20,000 bases of DNA from positions 1 through 20,000 of the forward strand of contig SEYY01017235.1 in assembly GCA_009176605.1 (NCBI GenBank). The letters run 5' to 3'. The notes under the pieces were generated by a model. The model saw only the letters and a program-made list of their open reading frames with translations. It had not been told where the DNA came from and did not search any database. Source of the stretch: Armadillidium nasatum. Taxonomy: Eukaryota; Arthropoda; Malacostraca; Isopoda; Armadillidiidae. The position numbers and the translations under genes were made by a program. Shown piece by piece: positions 1 through 12,376 of this stretch. The first letter of the stretch is position 1. The number at the start of each line of letters is the position of its first letter.

Positions 1-320
1 ATATATAAAGGAGAAGAAAGTAGCGCAGTCTGAAGCGATGAAAATTCCACCCTCCCTGGGCTGGCTAGACCATTCAGTTTCACTTCGTTGCCCTTTGGTT
101 CGTTGCTTTTCGCGTTTCATCTTTTCAGAGGGTTTCTAGTGTACCCTTGACTCACATTGGAGTGCCTTTGCTCAACTTCCTCCTTTTCGCATGTGTCCTA
201 CAAATTTAAAACACTTACATTACATTACCTTGAATAATAAAAAATTGCAAACATAAATCTTCCTCAGAGAATCAAGAGGGCGGATCCAAATGTAGCCCCC
301 ATCCACTCCACACCACGGAG

Positions 321-3190
321 TTGGTGGCCTCCGGTGATGGGGTTGGAGCCACCAAGACTTTTATGCCGGCTTGCCCTGGTGCACGGTCGTCGTTTTTCAT
401 TAATTTCTGCAACATTCACTGTCTTTTTTCTAATCTCAACTTTGTCGAACACCACTCTTCTTCTAAACGTCATCTCTTTTTCTTAACAGAAACTCAGGTG
501 TCTGAGTGCTCTGACAGCAAACCCTACTCTGTTTCCTCCTACTGTCTCCATCCTCAATTTTCTGAAAAAGGCTGATGTTGCCCAAATGTGCTCAATGATG
601 TTGTCTGTTCTCATGTCTCTAATTTGGAGTCTTCGGAATTCTCTAATTTATGGCTTAAACTTTCTTGCAACTCTACAATTAATTCATTTGTTGTGTCTAC
701 TTATCTCCTAACTCTACAGACTATCTAAATTCCTTCGACTATCTTAACTCCAAAATCGAACACATTCTTTCTTCTTCTCCTTTCTCCGAAATCATCATTT
801 TAGGTGATTTAGATGTTCATCACCTCCAATGACTTTCATCTAGTTCTCATGATTCAGCTGGTGAACTTGCCTTCCAATTTTCTATCCAGAAGAACCTTGA
901 GCAGTTGGTGCGTCTCCATACCCGTATCCCTGACCGTTTTGGTGATGAACCCAACAATCCAGACCTTTTTCGAACTTCTAATTCTTCACCTTATACTGTT
1001 AAACTCTTTCCTCCTCTGGGTTCATCCAATCATCTTCTTATATCCGTACCTTGTCCTGTCTCTCCTAGTCTTCCGCAAGAACAACCCCCTATTTCGGGGA
1101 GAACACGTTCCTGGCATTTCGGTGGAACTAACTGGTCTGACTAGCTGTCGTACTCTTCTGATTTTTCATGGAATGATTACTGTTACCGTGGGAGGGATCC
1201 CCTGAAGTGTGGAGAGCGCATAACTGAGGTGATTTTCTCTGGCATGGAAGCGTACATTCCATATTCTTTCCCTTCCACTAAACCTAAAAACCTTGGTTTA
1301 ACTTTGCTTGTTCTCGTGCTATCCGCCACAGGGATGCTGCCTTCAGGAATTATCGTCTTCTTCAAACCCCAGAAACTCACGCAACTTATATTTCACCCCG
1401 GAATTGTGCAAAATCTATTCTTCGAGATAGCAAAAACTCTTTTCTCCGTCCGTCTTCCTCTCGCCCTTTCTGGCATTTTACAAAAACTCTAATTTTGCTT
1501 CTTCCTCTTTCCTTCCTCTAGTATTTTCTAACGGTTCAACTGCTCTTTTGCTTTCCTCTAAAGCTGAACTCTTTGCTCAAACTTTTGCCTTAAATTCAAC
1601 CTTAGACGATTTCCGGAGCTGTTAATACTCCTTCAACCCCCTCCAACTCATTCATGCCTAAAACTTTAATTTCTTCTAAAGATGTCAATTCTGCTCTCAC
1701 TGAGCTGAACACTAAGAAGGCGTACTGTCCTGATGGTATCCCTCCTGCGGTTATCAAAACTTGCGTTTCCGAGCTTATACCCTGCCTAGGTAAACTTTTT
1801 CGTCTATATCTTTCTACTTCAACCTTCCCTTTTAGCTGGAAACGTGCCCTCGTTCAGCCTGTGCCGGAGAAGGGGGACCCCTGTCAACCCTCTAACTACC
1901 GTCCAATTTATTTAACCTCTGTTCTTTCTAAAGTTTTCGAATCTATCCTTATCAGGAAGATATGGAAGCATCTCAATACTTCCAATCTTATCTCTGATTT
2001 CGTAAGAAACGTTCTACTGGTGATTTTCTTTCCCTTCTCTCTGACTCTTAGTCCTCCGCTCTTCGGCATTTCGGTGAATCTTTTGCTGTGGCTCTGGACA
2101 TATCGAAAACTTTCGATAAAGTCTGGAACAAAGCTTTGATTTCCAAATTTCACTCTTTCGGAATCTATCCTTCTCTCTGTGACCTTCTCTCTGAATTCCT
2201 TTTCTTTCGCTCTAGAGCAGCTGTTGTAGATGGCCACCATTCATTCTATAAATCTATTAAAAGTGGTGTTTTTCAAGGTTCTGTAATATCCCCAACACTT
2301 TTCTGCTTTCATTAATGACCTTCTCTCTATTACTTTATCTCCTATCCTCTCCTATGCTGATGACTCCACCCTTTATTATTCTTTTCATTTTGAAAGGCGC
2401 CCCTCCCAGCAACAGTTAATAGAAGCAAGGAGGGTGGGGTGGCCTTAGAGTAACTAACCTCTGATCTATCTCTCATTTCAAATGGGCAGAGAAAACTTTG
2501 TTGTTTTCAATGGGTTAAAAACTCAATTCCTCCATCTTTCTACTCGACACAATCTTCCACACAACTACGATTCCTCTTCGAAAACTCTCAACTAAAACCT
2601 TTATCTCTCCTTAATATTCTAGGTGTTTCTTTTTGTCGTGATCTTTCTTGGAAAGATCCCATTAACTCTTTTTCTAAACAAGCTTCTAAGACTTTTGGTG
2701 TTCTGAGGCGCCTTCAGTATTTCTTCACACCACCCCAGTTGCTTGCCCTGTGTATGGGTGTTGTTTGCCCCTGTATGGAGTATGCGTCACACATCTGGTT
2801 TGGTTCCACTCATGCAGCTCTCCTGGAGAAGGTGGAGTCTAGAGCTTGTAGCCTTATCAACTCTCCTGCTCTCACTAATTCTCTCCCATGTCTTTCTGCC
2901 CTTCGAAATGTTACGTCACTCTTTCTATGCAATCGCTATTACAATAGATATTGCTCTTTTGAACTCTCTCGTCGCATATCTCCTCCATTGAGAATTGTTC
3001 GTCGACTCGTCTTTCTACATAATCTCATCCTTTCTCTGTCCAACTCTCTGACCCCAGACTTAACCGCTATCCTCAGTCTTACATGTACACTACTTGTAAA
3101 GTCTGAAACACACTTCCTTCATCTATTTTCCCAACTTCCTATGAATAAGGCACCTTCAAACGCCGTATATCAGGTCATGTCGGCCTTAAA
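321..3190 (+). pseudogene. Endonuclease-reverse transcriptase pseudogene of copy 1
   Basis: The intact protein would nick target DNA and reverse-transcribe the element RNA. The endonuclease N-terminus is readable in one frame from 321 to 575, with LTETQ at 483-497, and ends in a stop. Two catalytic signatures have changed: GDFN is GDLD at 803-814, and the SSDH site is SSNH at 1022-1033. The RT reads from about 1654 to 2000 with KKAYCPDGI and NYRPI. It then loses about 13 bases relative to copy 2 around 1999, removing the RQYGF motif and the frame. The polymerase centre YADD survives at 2353-2364. The C-terminal domain with EYASHIW reads from about 2739. The many stops and frameshifts mean it cannot be expressed as one protein. 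Confidence 0.8.
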
Positions 3191-3219
3191 TTTGATCATG
3201 TTCCCGACTTTCCCCCTAA

Positions 3220-3265
3220 CTCTGGTGGAATATTGGTAGGCCTCTCTGGCCTTTGCCCACCAGAG
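3220..3265 (+). promoter_or_regulatory. 3'-terminal inverted repeat of copy 1
   Basis: CTCTGGTGG at 3220-3228 is followed by its exact reverse complement CCACCAGAG at 3257-3265, with a loop of 28 bases. It sits just after the coding region and before the TA tail, and it recurs at the same place in the other family A copies. LINE reverse transcriptases often recognise a 3' RNA stem-loop, so that role is plausible but inferred. Confidence 0.65.
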
Positions 3266-3278
3266 ATGAAATAAATAA

Positions 3279-4414
<1,136 letters not shown>

Positions 4415-4436
<22 letters not shown>

Positions 4437-5809
4437 CTGACTTGCGGTCGTACTTCTCTGATTTTCCATGGAATGATTACTGTTTCCGTGGGAGGGGTCC
4501 CTCGGAGTGCGCTGAGCGCATAACTGAGGTGATTCTCTCTGGCATGGAGGCGTACATTCCATATTCTTTCCCTTCTACTAAACCTAATAAACCTTGGTTT
4601 AATTCTGCTTGTTCTCATGCTATCCGCCGCAGGGATGCTGCTTTCAGGGATTACCGTCGTCTTCAAACTCCAGAAACTCATGCAACTTATATTTCATCCC
4701 GGAATCGTGCAAAATCTATTCTTCGAGATACTACTAAAAACTCTTTTCTCCGTCGCAAATGCAATAATCTTTCTGGCTCCTCTTCCTCTCGCCCTTTCTG
4801 GCATTTTGCAAAAAAATGTCAACTCTAACTTTGCTTCTTCCTCTTTCCCTCCTCTAGTATCTTCTGACGGTACAACTGCCGTTTTGCCTTCCTCTAAAGC
4901 TGAACTCTTTGCTCAAACTTTTGCCTTAAATTCAACCTTAGACGATTCCGGAGCTGTTCCTACTCCTTCAACCCCCTCTAACTCATTTATGCCTAAAATT
5001 GTAATTTCTTCTAAAGACGTCACTTCTGCTCTCTCTGAGCTTAACACTAAGAAGGCGTACGGTCCTGATGGTATCCTCCTGTGGTTCTCAAAACTTGTGC
5101 TTCCGAGCTTGCACCCTGCCTTGGTAAACTATTTCGTCTATGTCTTTCTACTTCAACCTTCCCTTCTTGCTGGAAACGTGCGCTCATTCAGCCTGTGCCG
5201 AAGAAGGGGGACCCCTCTCAGCCCTCTAACTATCGTCCTATTTCTTTAACCTCCGTTCTTTCTAAAGTTTTCGAATCTATCCTTAACAGGAAGATTTGGA
5301 AACATCTCAATTCTTCTAATCTTATCTCAGATCGGCAGTATGGCTTTCGAAAGAAACGCTCTACTGGTGATCTTCTTTCCCTTCTCTCTGACTTTTCGTC
5401 CTCCGCTCTTCGGCATTTCGGTGAATCTTTTGCTGTAGCGCTGGACATATCGAAAGCTTTCGATAGAGTCTGGCACAAAGCTTTGATTTCCAAACTTCCC
5501 TCTTTCGGAATCTATCCTTCTCTCTGTGACCTTCTCTCTGATTTCCTTTCCGGTCGTTCTATATCAGCTGTTGTAGACGGCCACCGTTCATCCTATAAAT
5601 CTATTAATAGTGGTGTTCCTCAAGGATCTGTCCTATCCCCAACACTTTTTCTGTTTTTCATTAATGACCTTCTCTCTATTACTTCATCTCCTATCCACTC
5701 CTATGCTGATGACTCCACCCTTCATTACTCTTTTCATTTTGAAAGACGCCCCTCCCAGCAACAGTTAATAGAGGAGAAGGAGGGTGGCCTTGGAGCAACT
5801 AACCTCTGA
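4415..5809 (+). pseudogene. Linker and reverse transcriptase domain, copy 2
   Basis: After the endonuclease comes a basic linker (NWSDLRSYFSDFPWND to CNNLSGS, ending near 4810). RT blocks follow in order: KKAYGPDGI at about 5047, KRALIQPVPKKGD, NYRPISLTS, QYGFRKKRSTGD, ALDISKAFDRVW, SGVPQGSVLSPTLF and YADD at 5702-5713. A one-base gain in an A7 run at about 4809-4815 and a one-base loss at about 5075 (against copy 1) change frame. The polymerase Asp residues in LDISKAFD and YADD are all present. Apart from indels the protein reads cleanly, which suggests a recent copy. A few of the indels could be assembly errors. Confidence 0.85.
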
Positions 5810-6539
5810 TCTATCTCTCATTTCCAATTGGGGCAAAGAAAACATGGTCGTTTTCAATGCCTCAAAAACTCAATTCCTCCATCTCTCTACTCGACACAAT
5901 CTTCCACACAACTACGATATCTTCTTCGAAAACACGCAACTCAAACCTTCATCTCTCCTTAATATTCTCGGTGTTTCTTTTTCTCGTGATCTTTCTTGGA
6001 AAGATCACTATACCTCTCTTTCTAAACAAGCTTCTAAGAGGTTGGGTGTTCTGAGGCGCCTTCAGTATTTCTTCACGCCACCCCAGTTGCTTGCTCTGTA
6101 TAGGGGTGTTGTTCGCCCCTGTATGGAGTATGCCTCACACATCTGGGGTGGTTCCACACATACAGCTCTCCTGGAAAAGGTGGAGTCTAGAGCTTTTCGC
6201 CTTATCAATTCTCCTGCTCTTACTAATTCTCTCCAATCTCTTTCTGCCCGTCGAAATGTTGCGTCACTCTCTCTCTACTATCGCTATTACAATGGACACT
6301 GCTCTTCTGAACTCTCTCGTCGCATACCTCCTCCATTAAGAAGGGCTCGTGCGACTCGTCTTTCTACACAGTCTCATCCTTTCTCTGTCCAACTCTCTGA
6401 CCCCAGACTTAACCTCTATGCTCAATCTTACATTTACTCTACTGGTAAAGTCTGGAACACACTTCCTTCATCTATTTTCCCAACTACCTATGACTTAAGC
6501 ACCTTTAAACGCCGTGTATCAGGTCATGTCGGCCTTTAA
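5784..6539 (+). pseudogene. C-terminal (post-RT) domain, copy 2
   Basis: A single open stretch of about 250 codons continues the ORF2 protein after a frameshift near 5770-5790. It begins around LEQLTSDLSLISNWG and ends at the natural stop after SGHVGL. It carries the LINE thumb/C-terminal signatures LNILGVSFSRDLSWKDH, KRLGVLRRLQYFF, YRGVVRPCMEYASHIWGG and LLEKVESRAFRLI, and later WNTLPSSIFP and FKRRV. The same pattern is seen in copies 1 and 3 and, more diverged, in family B. It is not an RNase H domain that I can recognise. Nothing in frame suggests an independent start codon of biological importance. Confidence 0.8.
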
Positions 6540-6568
6540 TTTGACCATGTTTCCGACTTTCCTCCCAA

Positions 6569-6612
6569 CTCTGGTGGAACAATGATAGGCCTCTTGCCTT
6601 TGCCCACCAGAG
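6569..6612 (+). promoter_or_regulatory. 3'-terminal inverted repeat of copy 2
   Basis: CTCTGGTGG at 6569-6577 pairs exactly with CCACCAGAG at 6604-6612. The spacer is 26 bases and the poly(A) tract begins four bases later. Its place at the extreme 3' end fits a retrotransposition signal. Confidence 0.68.
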
Positions 6613-6615
6613 GAG

Positions 6616-6772
<157 letters not shown>

Positions 6773-6924
6773 GTGGTGCAATTTATATAAATTTACAATC
6801 TCTTACATGTACACTACTTTTATAAATCAAAAACAAAAAATGCGAAATATAAAATTGTCTTGGAGATGCTTTGAAAGGCGACATCTAAAGAATACCAATT
6901 ATCACCTCTTCCTCCATCACCACT

Positions 6925-9458
6925 TGAGAGTTGGCGGCCTCCGGTGATGGAGTTGGTGCAAACAAGAACTCTATGCTGACTTGCCCTGGTGCAGGGTTTC
7001 CTTTTTCATTACTCTTCAACATTCGCGGGTCTCTTTTCTAATTTTCATTTTGTTGAACAACACCACTCTTCTTCTAGACCTCACCTCTTGTTCTTAACCA
7101 AAACTCTGGTGTTGAGAATGCAGACAGAAAATCATACTCTGTTTCCTCCTACTGTCTCTTTCCTCATTATTCAGTCATACTTGAATGATGCCTATCTGTG
7201 CGGAACGATGTCGTCTATTCTCGTGTCTCTAATTTAGAGTTTTATGAATTCTCTACTTTATGGCTCAAACTTTCTTGAAATTTTACAACTAAATTCATTT
7301 GTTCTGTCTACTTATATCCTAACTCTACACACTTTCCAAAATTCCTCGAGACTCTTAACTCTAAAAAACAGAGCATATTCTTTCTTCTTCTCCTTTCTTT
7401 AAAATCATCATTTTAGGTGAATTCAATGTTCACTACGGCCAATGGCTTTTTTTTAGTTCTCATGATTCAGCTGGAGAACTCAATTAAAATTTTCAATCCA
7501 GAAGAGTCAGGAGCAGTTGGTGCATCTTTCTACCTGTATTCTTGATCGTATTAGTGATGAACCCAACATGTTTGATCTTTTCCTAACTTCTTATCCTTCA
7601 TTTTAAACTGTTAAACTCTTTCCTTCTCTAGGTTCATCCGATTACCTTCTTATCTCCGCATCTTGTCCTCTCTCTTCAAGTCTTCCGCAAGAATGGCCCA
7701 CACCTTTGGAGAGGAAATGTTTCTGGCATTTCGATGCCACTAACTGGTCTGATGTGCGGTTGTACTTTTCTAATTTTCAGTGAAATGATTACTGTTTCCC
7801 TGAGAGTGGTCTCTCGGAGTCTGCAGAGCGCATAACCGAGGTGATTCTCTCTGTCATAGAGGCGTACATTCAAAATTTTTTTCCCTTCTACTAAAACTTA
7901 ACACACTTTAGTTTAACTCTGCTAATTCTGGCGCTATCTACCTCGGAATGATGCCTTCAATGACTACCGTCGTCTTCAAACTCCAGAAACTCTTAAAACT
8001 TATATTTCATCCCAGAATTGTACAAAATTTATTCTCCGTAACACTAAAAACTCATTTTTCAGTTTAAAATGCAAGATGCTTTCTGGTTCTTATTCTTCAC
8101 GCCCTTTATGTCATTTTACAATAAATGTCAACTCTAACTTTGCTTCTTCCTTTTTCCCTTCTTTATTATTTTCTGACGGTACAATTGCTTTTTTGCTATC
8201 TTTGACCTCCATTGTATCTAAAGTTTTTGAATCTATCCTTAACAGGAAGATTAGGAAACTTCTCGATTCTACTAATCTTTTTTCTGATCGCCAAAATTCA
8301 TTTCCTTTCCCTTTTCTCTGCCTCTTGGTCCTCCGCTATTCGGCATTTCGGTGAATGTTTTGCTGTGGCACTGGACATATCGAAGGCTTTCGATGGAGTC
8401 TGGCACAAAGCTTTAATTTCCAAACCTCCCTTTTTCGGAATCTATCCTTCTCTCTGTGACCTCCTCTCTGATTTCCTTTTCTTTCGTTCTTTAACAGAAG
8501 TTGTATACGACCATCGTTCTTCCTTTAAATATATTAATAGTAGTGTTCCTCAAGGATATATCCTATTCCCAACACTTTTTCTGCTTTTCATTAATGACTT
8601 TCTCTCTGTTCCTTAATCTTCTCTCCACTCCTTTGCTGATGACTCTACCCTTTATTACTCTTTTAAATATGAAACAGCAATTAATTGGAACAGCTGACCT
8701 CTGATCTATCTCGCATTTCAAATTGGTGTAGAGAAAACATTGTCCTTTTTAATGACACCAAAACTCAATTCCCCCATCTCTCTTCTCGACACAATCTTCC
8801 ACACAATTAGGATATATTCTTCGAAAACATTCAACTCAAACCTTCATCTCTCCAAAATATTCTCGGAATTTCTTTTTCTCGTAATCTTTCTTGGAAACAT
8901 CACATTACCTCATTTTCTAAACAAGCATCTAATAAGTTAGGTGCTCTGTGGAGCCTTAAGTATTTCTTTGCTCCACCCCAGTTTCTAGAAAGGTATAGGG
9001 GTATTGTTCGCCCCTGTACTAAGTACTCCTCACATATCTGTGTGGTTCCACTCACAGCTCTTCTTGAAAAGGTGGAGTCTGTGACTTTTCGTCTTACCAA
9101 CTCTCCTGCTCTCACTAATTCTCTCCAGTCTCTTCTTGCCCGTCGAATTGCTTGCAACATTCTCTCTATACTATACTACTCTATACTCTCTATGCTACTC
9201 TATACTACCTCTATTACAACGAACACTGCTCTTCTAAACTCTCTCATTGCATATCTTTTCCATTGAGAAGGGCACGTGCGACTCGTCTTTCTAAACAGTA
9301 TCATCCTTTCTCTATCTAACTCTCTGACACCAGACTTAACCGCTATGCTCAATCTTCCCTGTACTCTACTGGTAAAGTCTAGAACACATTTCCTTTGTCT
9401 GATTTCCCAACTTCTTATGACTTAATCGCGTACTTTTAAAAGACGTGTCGGCTTTTAA
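6925..9458 (+). pseudogene. Endonuclease-reverse transcriptase pseudogene of copy 3
   Basis: The order of motifs is that of copy 2, but key residues are altered. LTET has become LTKT at 7094-7105, GDFN has become GEFN at 7426-7437, and the SSDH His is Tyr at 7631-7645. The first RT blocks (PDGI through NYRPIS) fall in the internal deletion at about 8200. Downstream, ALDISKAFDGVWHKALISK reads well from about 8365, VPQG is followed by mutated residues, and YADD is FADD at 8632-8643. The C-terminal part is fragmented by stops and small indels. It is clearly dead and older than copy 2. Confidence 0.8.
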
Positions 9459-9486
9459 TTTGAAAAGGTTTCAGACTTTTCCCTAA

Positions 9487-9531
9487 CTCTGGTGGAAATT
9501 TTAGTAGGTTTCTGGCCTTTGTCCACCTGAG
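9487..9531 (+). promoter_or_regulatory. 3'-terminal inverted repeat of copy 3
   Basis: CTCTGGTGG at 9487-9495 faces CCACCTGAG at 9523-9531, one mismatch from a perfect pair. It is the same feature as in copies 1 and 2, slightly decayed. Confidence 0.6.
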
Positions 9532-9543
9532 GTGAACTAAAAG

Positions 9544-9914
<371 letters not shown>

Positions 9915-9921
9915 TACTATT

Positions 9922-10128
<207 letters not shown>

Positions 10129-10178
10129 ATTAAGAAACTTAATAATAAGAGAAACAAAAGAAATAATTCAAAACTTAC

Positions 10179-10272
10179 GAATGTATCCGCATCCTTTTCT
10201 AATCTGTGTTTTTTCATCAAAATATGGATTATCTCCTTCCTTTACTTTCATGTCATCTTGAGACTTAAATTT
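10179..10272 (-). other. Candidate internal exon, 94 bp (unconfirmed)
   Basis: On the minus strand a TTGACAG acceptor-like site (ending at 10273) precedes 94 bases. These are followed by a perfect GTAAGT donor (10178 down to 10173). Only one of the three frames is open throughout. It reads [18 protein letters not shown] followed by [13 protein letters not shown], about 31 residues, polar and not low-complexity. The stretch is a unique island between microsatellites. I do not recognise the protein. A 94-base open frame with good splice signals can arise by chance in DNA this AT-rich, so this is a lead only. Confidence 0.25.
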
Positions 10273-10309
10273 CTGTCAACGAAAATTTCATTCTTTAAAA
10301 TCTATTAAT

Positions 10310-10331
10310 CCACACACACACACACACACAA
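10310..10331. repeat. Short (CA)n microsatellite
   Basis: About 10 CA units, followed by a 16-base bridge into a TA array. Confidence 0.92.
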
Positions 10332-10343
10332 GCTCAAATATAA

Positions 10344-10347
<4 letters not shown>

Positions 10348-10433
<86 letters not shown>
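10348..10433. repeat. (TA)n microsatellite, about 86 bp
   Basis: A pure TA array that abuts the 3' end of the minus-strand family A fragment. It occupies the same tail position as the TA arrays after copies 1 to 3. Confidence 0.95.
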
Positions 10434-10435
<2 letters not shown>

Positions 10436-11073
10436 TGGTGAGAAAAGGTTAAAAGTCTATTGATTTCCACCATAGTTGGTGAAAAACTGAATGAAGGTCG
10501 ATTAAAGGCCGATATGTCTTGATACGCACGTTTGAATGTGTGTAATTCAAAGGTAGTTTAAAAATATATAATTGGATTTTATTTCAGACTTTACTCGTAG
10601 CATATATGTGAGACTGAGCATAGCGTTTAAGTTTGGGATCAGAGAGTTGGACAGAGAAAAGAAGAAGCTTTGTATAAAGGAGTGTTGCTGGAGCCCTTCT
10701 CATTGAGGACGTATGCAATAGTACAGTTCAGAAGAGCAGTGTCGGTTGCAATGGAGAAAATACAGAGTGATGCAAGAATTCGAATGGAGAAAGTCAGTGA
10801 GGGCGAAAGAGTTTATTAGAAAAAAAACCGTGACTCCACTTTTGTAAATAGATCTCTAAGAATGTAGTCGTCCCAGATATGGGAGGTATATTCCATACAG
10901 AGGGGAACAACACACATTTAAAGAGCAAACAACTGATGTGCCGTTTTAGAAAATATGAAGGCGCCTTAGAACACCTAATCTCTTAGAAGCTTGCTTAGAA
11001 AGAGAAGTAGTGTAATCCTTCCACGGAAGATCACGAGAAAAAGAACATCTAGAATATTAAGGACAAGCAAAGG
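10434..11073 (-). mobile_element. Family A fragment, copy 4, 3' part (minus strand)
   Basis: Read on the minus strand this matches the last part of copy 2, from about 5946 to the 3' end. Recognisable pieces are the reverse complements of the LGVLRR and RGVVRPCMEYA region (10880-11000), of CAACTCTCTGATCCC near 10645, and of the GGCCTTTAAT stop region near 10510. It is rich in substitutions and stops, so it is older than copies 1 to 3. A shortened form of the 3' inverted repeat lies at 10435-10475 (CTGGTGAG and CCACCATAG). Its 5' continuation is found at 12149-12271, across the hAT insertion. Confidence 0.8.
11066..11073. repeat. Left 8-bp target-site duplication of the hAT element
   Basis: AGCAAAGG lies directly outside the left terminal repeat. 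The right flank 12149-12156 is GGTAAAGG, so six of eight bases agree. Eight base pairs is the standard hAT duplication length. Confidence 0.6.
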
Positions 11074-12148
11074 CATGGGCGTCGTCATGGGGGTGCAGGG
11101 AAGGCAGCTGCCACTCCAGAAGTTATTAATTTTAGAGAAGGTTTATACATAATACGCTTTCCTTGTTTCCTTGTTGTAATTCTGACCCTAATTGGCCTGC
11201 TTGAAATTCCTAACTTGATCAATCTTGATTTAACTTGGCATACTTCTGCTATGTCGAATTTTAATAATAATACTGGCTTTATACTTTGAATGATTAAGCA
11301 TCATCGTAAAGATGAGGACAAAATAAACCTGTGAAGTGTTAATTAAAAGAAGCTATTCAAATCGCTAAGCAATTGGGACTGGCAATGAATATATCACGGA
11401 TTGCTGGTAGGCAACAGCAACGCAGCAACAATCCTGCAACAAAACACACGGATTTCTAGAGAAGACCCTTAATAATTCCGTATCTGGATTCTATATAACC
11501 TCTTCTTTAGAATTATAGTTTAATCATGTTACTCATGACAATCGATGAATTAAAGGAAAAGGCACCTTCATTTTACAGTTTTTACCATTTAGATGGCCGG
11601 AAAGCAGAGCTGGATCTTTGGTACAAAATATATAAGGTATAGAAACTGAGTAGTGAATAACTAAAAGATCTTGTCTTCTTCCATGTCTTAAAGGAGGCAG
11701 AACCTTTATTTCCGGTTGCAAAAAAGATTCTACTGATACTACTCGCACAGCCATACACTACCAAAACAGTAGAGTGCTCTTTCAGTACTCTGCCAAGGAT
11801 CAAGATTTGGCTACGAAGAACCACCGGAGAGTACAAGTTAAAACGGCTGGCTGTAATGAGTGTACGCAGAAATTTGTGCTTGACAATTATGATTACTTTA
11901 TTCAAACAGTAGTTGATAAATTTTCAATGAACCCAAGAAATTTACATTTTAATAATATTAATTATTTTCAATTGTTCCAAACTGTGAATTTTTCATCATT
12001 TCATATTGTATTTGTATAGTATTAATAGAATAAATATTAATTTAATATATATTAATCTATGTTTTTAGCTTAAAATATTTGCTTATTTTCCTGCAAGTTC
12101 TATAAAATTACAAGCTGACTCCCTAGCTGTAAGCGGGCGACGTCCATG
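11074..12148 (+). mobile_element. hAT-superfamily DNA transposon, 1075 bp, internally deleted
   Basis: The left end starts CATGGGCGTCGTC (11074). The right end, read inward on the other strand from 12148, starts CATGGACGTCGCC. That gives 11 of 13 matching positions, with weaker matching beyond. An 8-bp diverged duplication flanks it. It interrupts a minus-strand LINE fragment whose two halves rejoin cleanly when the element is removed. Inside is only the C-terminal part of a transposase with stops, so it is non-autonomous and dead. Full hAT elements are usually several kilobases. Positions 11120-11330 and 11913-12120 are AT-rich and show no other feature. Confidence 0.78.
11331..11912 (+). 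pseudogene. hAT transposase C-terminal (dimerisation) region, decayed
   Basis: Read in one constant frame, the sequence gives AIQIAKQLGLAMNISR, GRQQQRSNNPA, RPLIIPYLDSI, LDGRKAELDLWYKIYK, and then KEAEPLFPVAKKILLILLAQ, VECSFSTLPRIKIWLRRTTG and LKRLAVMSVRRN. This is the order and spacing of the hAT C-terminal dimerisation region of the ZMYM1/52-kDa-repressor-like group, recognised from memory. In-frame stops lie at 11340, 11457, 11496, 11508, 11640 and 11658. The last 83 codons, 11661-11909, are open. The catalytic DDE part and the BED zinc finger are absent. There is no frameshift, so decay is mainly by point mutation. Confidence 0.8.

Positions 12149-12376
<228 letters not shown>

Larger units (their letters stand above)
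9..3278 (+). mobile_element. Family A non-LTR retrotransposon, copy 1 (decayed)
   Basis: This is a LINE-type element with, in order, a 5' leader, an APE-like endonuclease region, a reverse transcriptase region, a C-terminal region and a 3' inverted repeat running into (TA)n. By eye its sequence aligns with copies 2 and 3 across the coding part. Similarity to copy 3 can be followed upstream to about position 187. Positions 9-187 have no second copy here to compare with, so they are assigned to the 5' UTR only by position: they lie between the TA edge at 1-8 and the homologous part. No ORF1 (gag-like) is visible. The clade (Jockey, I or Nimb group) is not settled. The 5' limit is uncertain and the 3' limit is good. 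Confidence 0.8.

Noticed and set aside
11533-11905. Minus-strand open frames of 73 and 107 codons over the hAT region
   Set aside because: They are shadows of the plus-strand transposase remnant, which carries the recognisable hAT C-terminal pattern.
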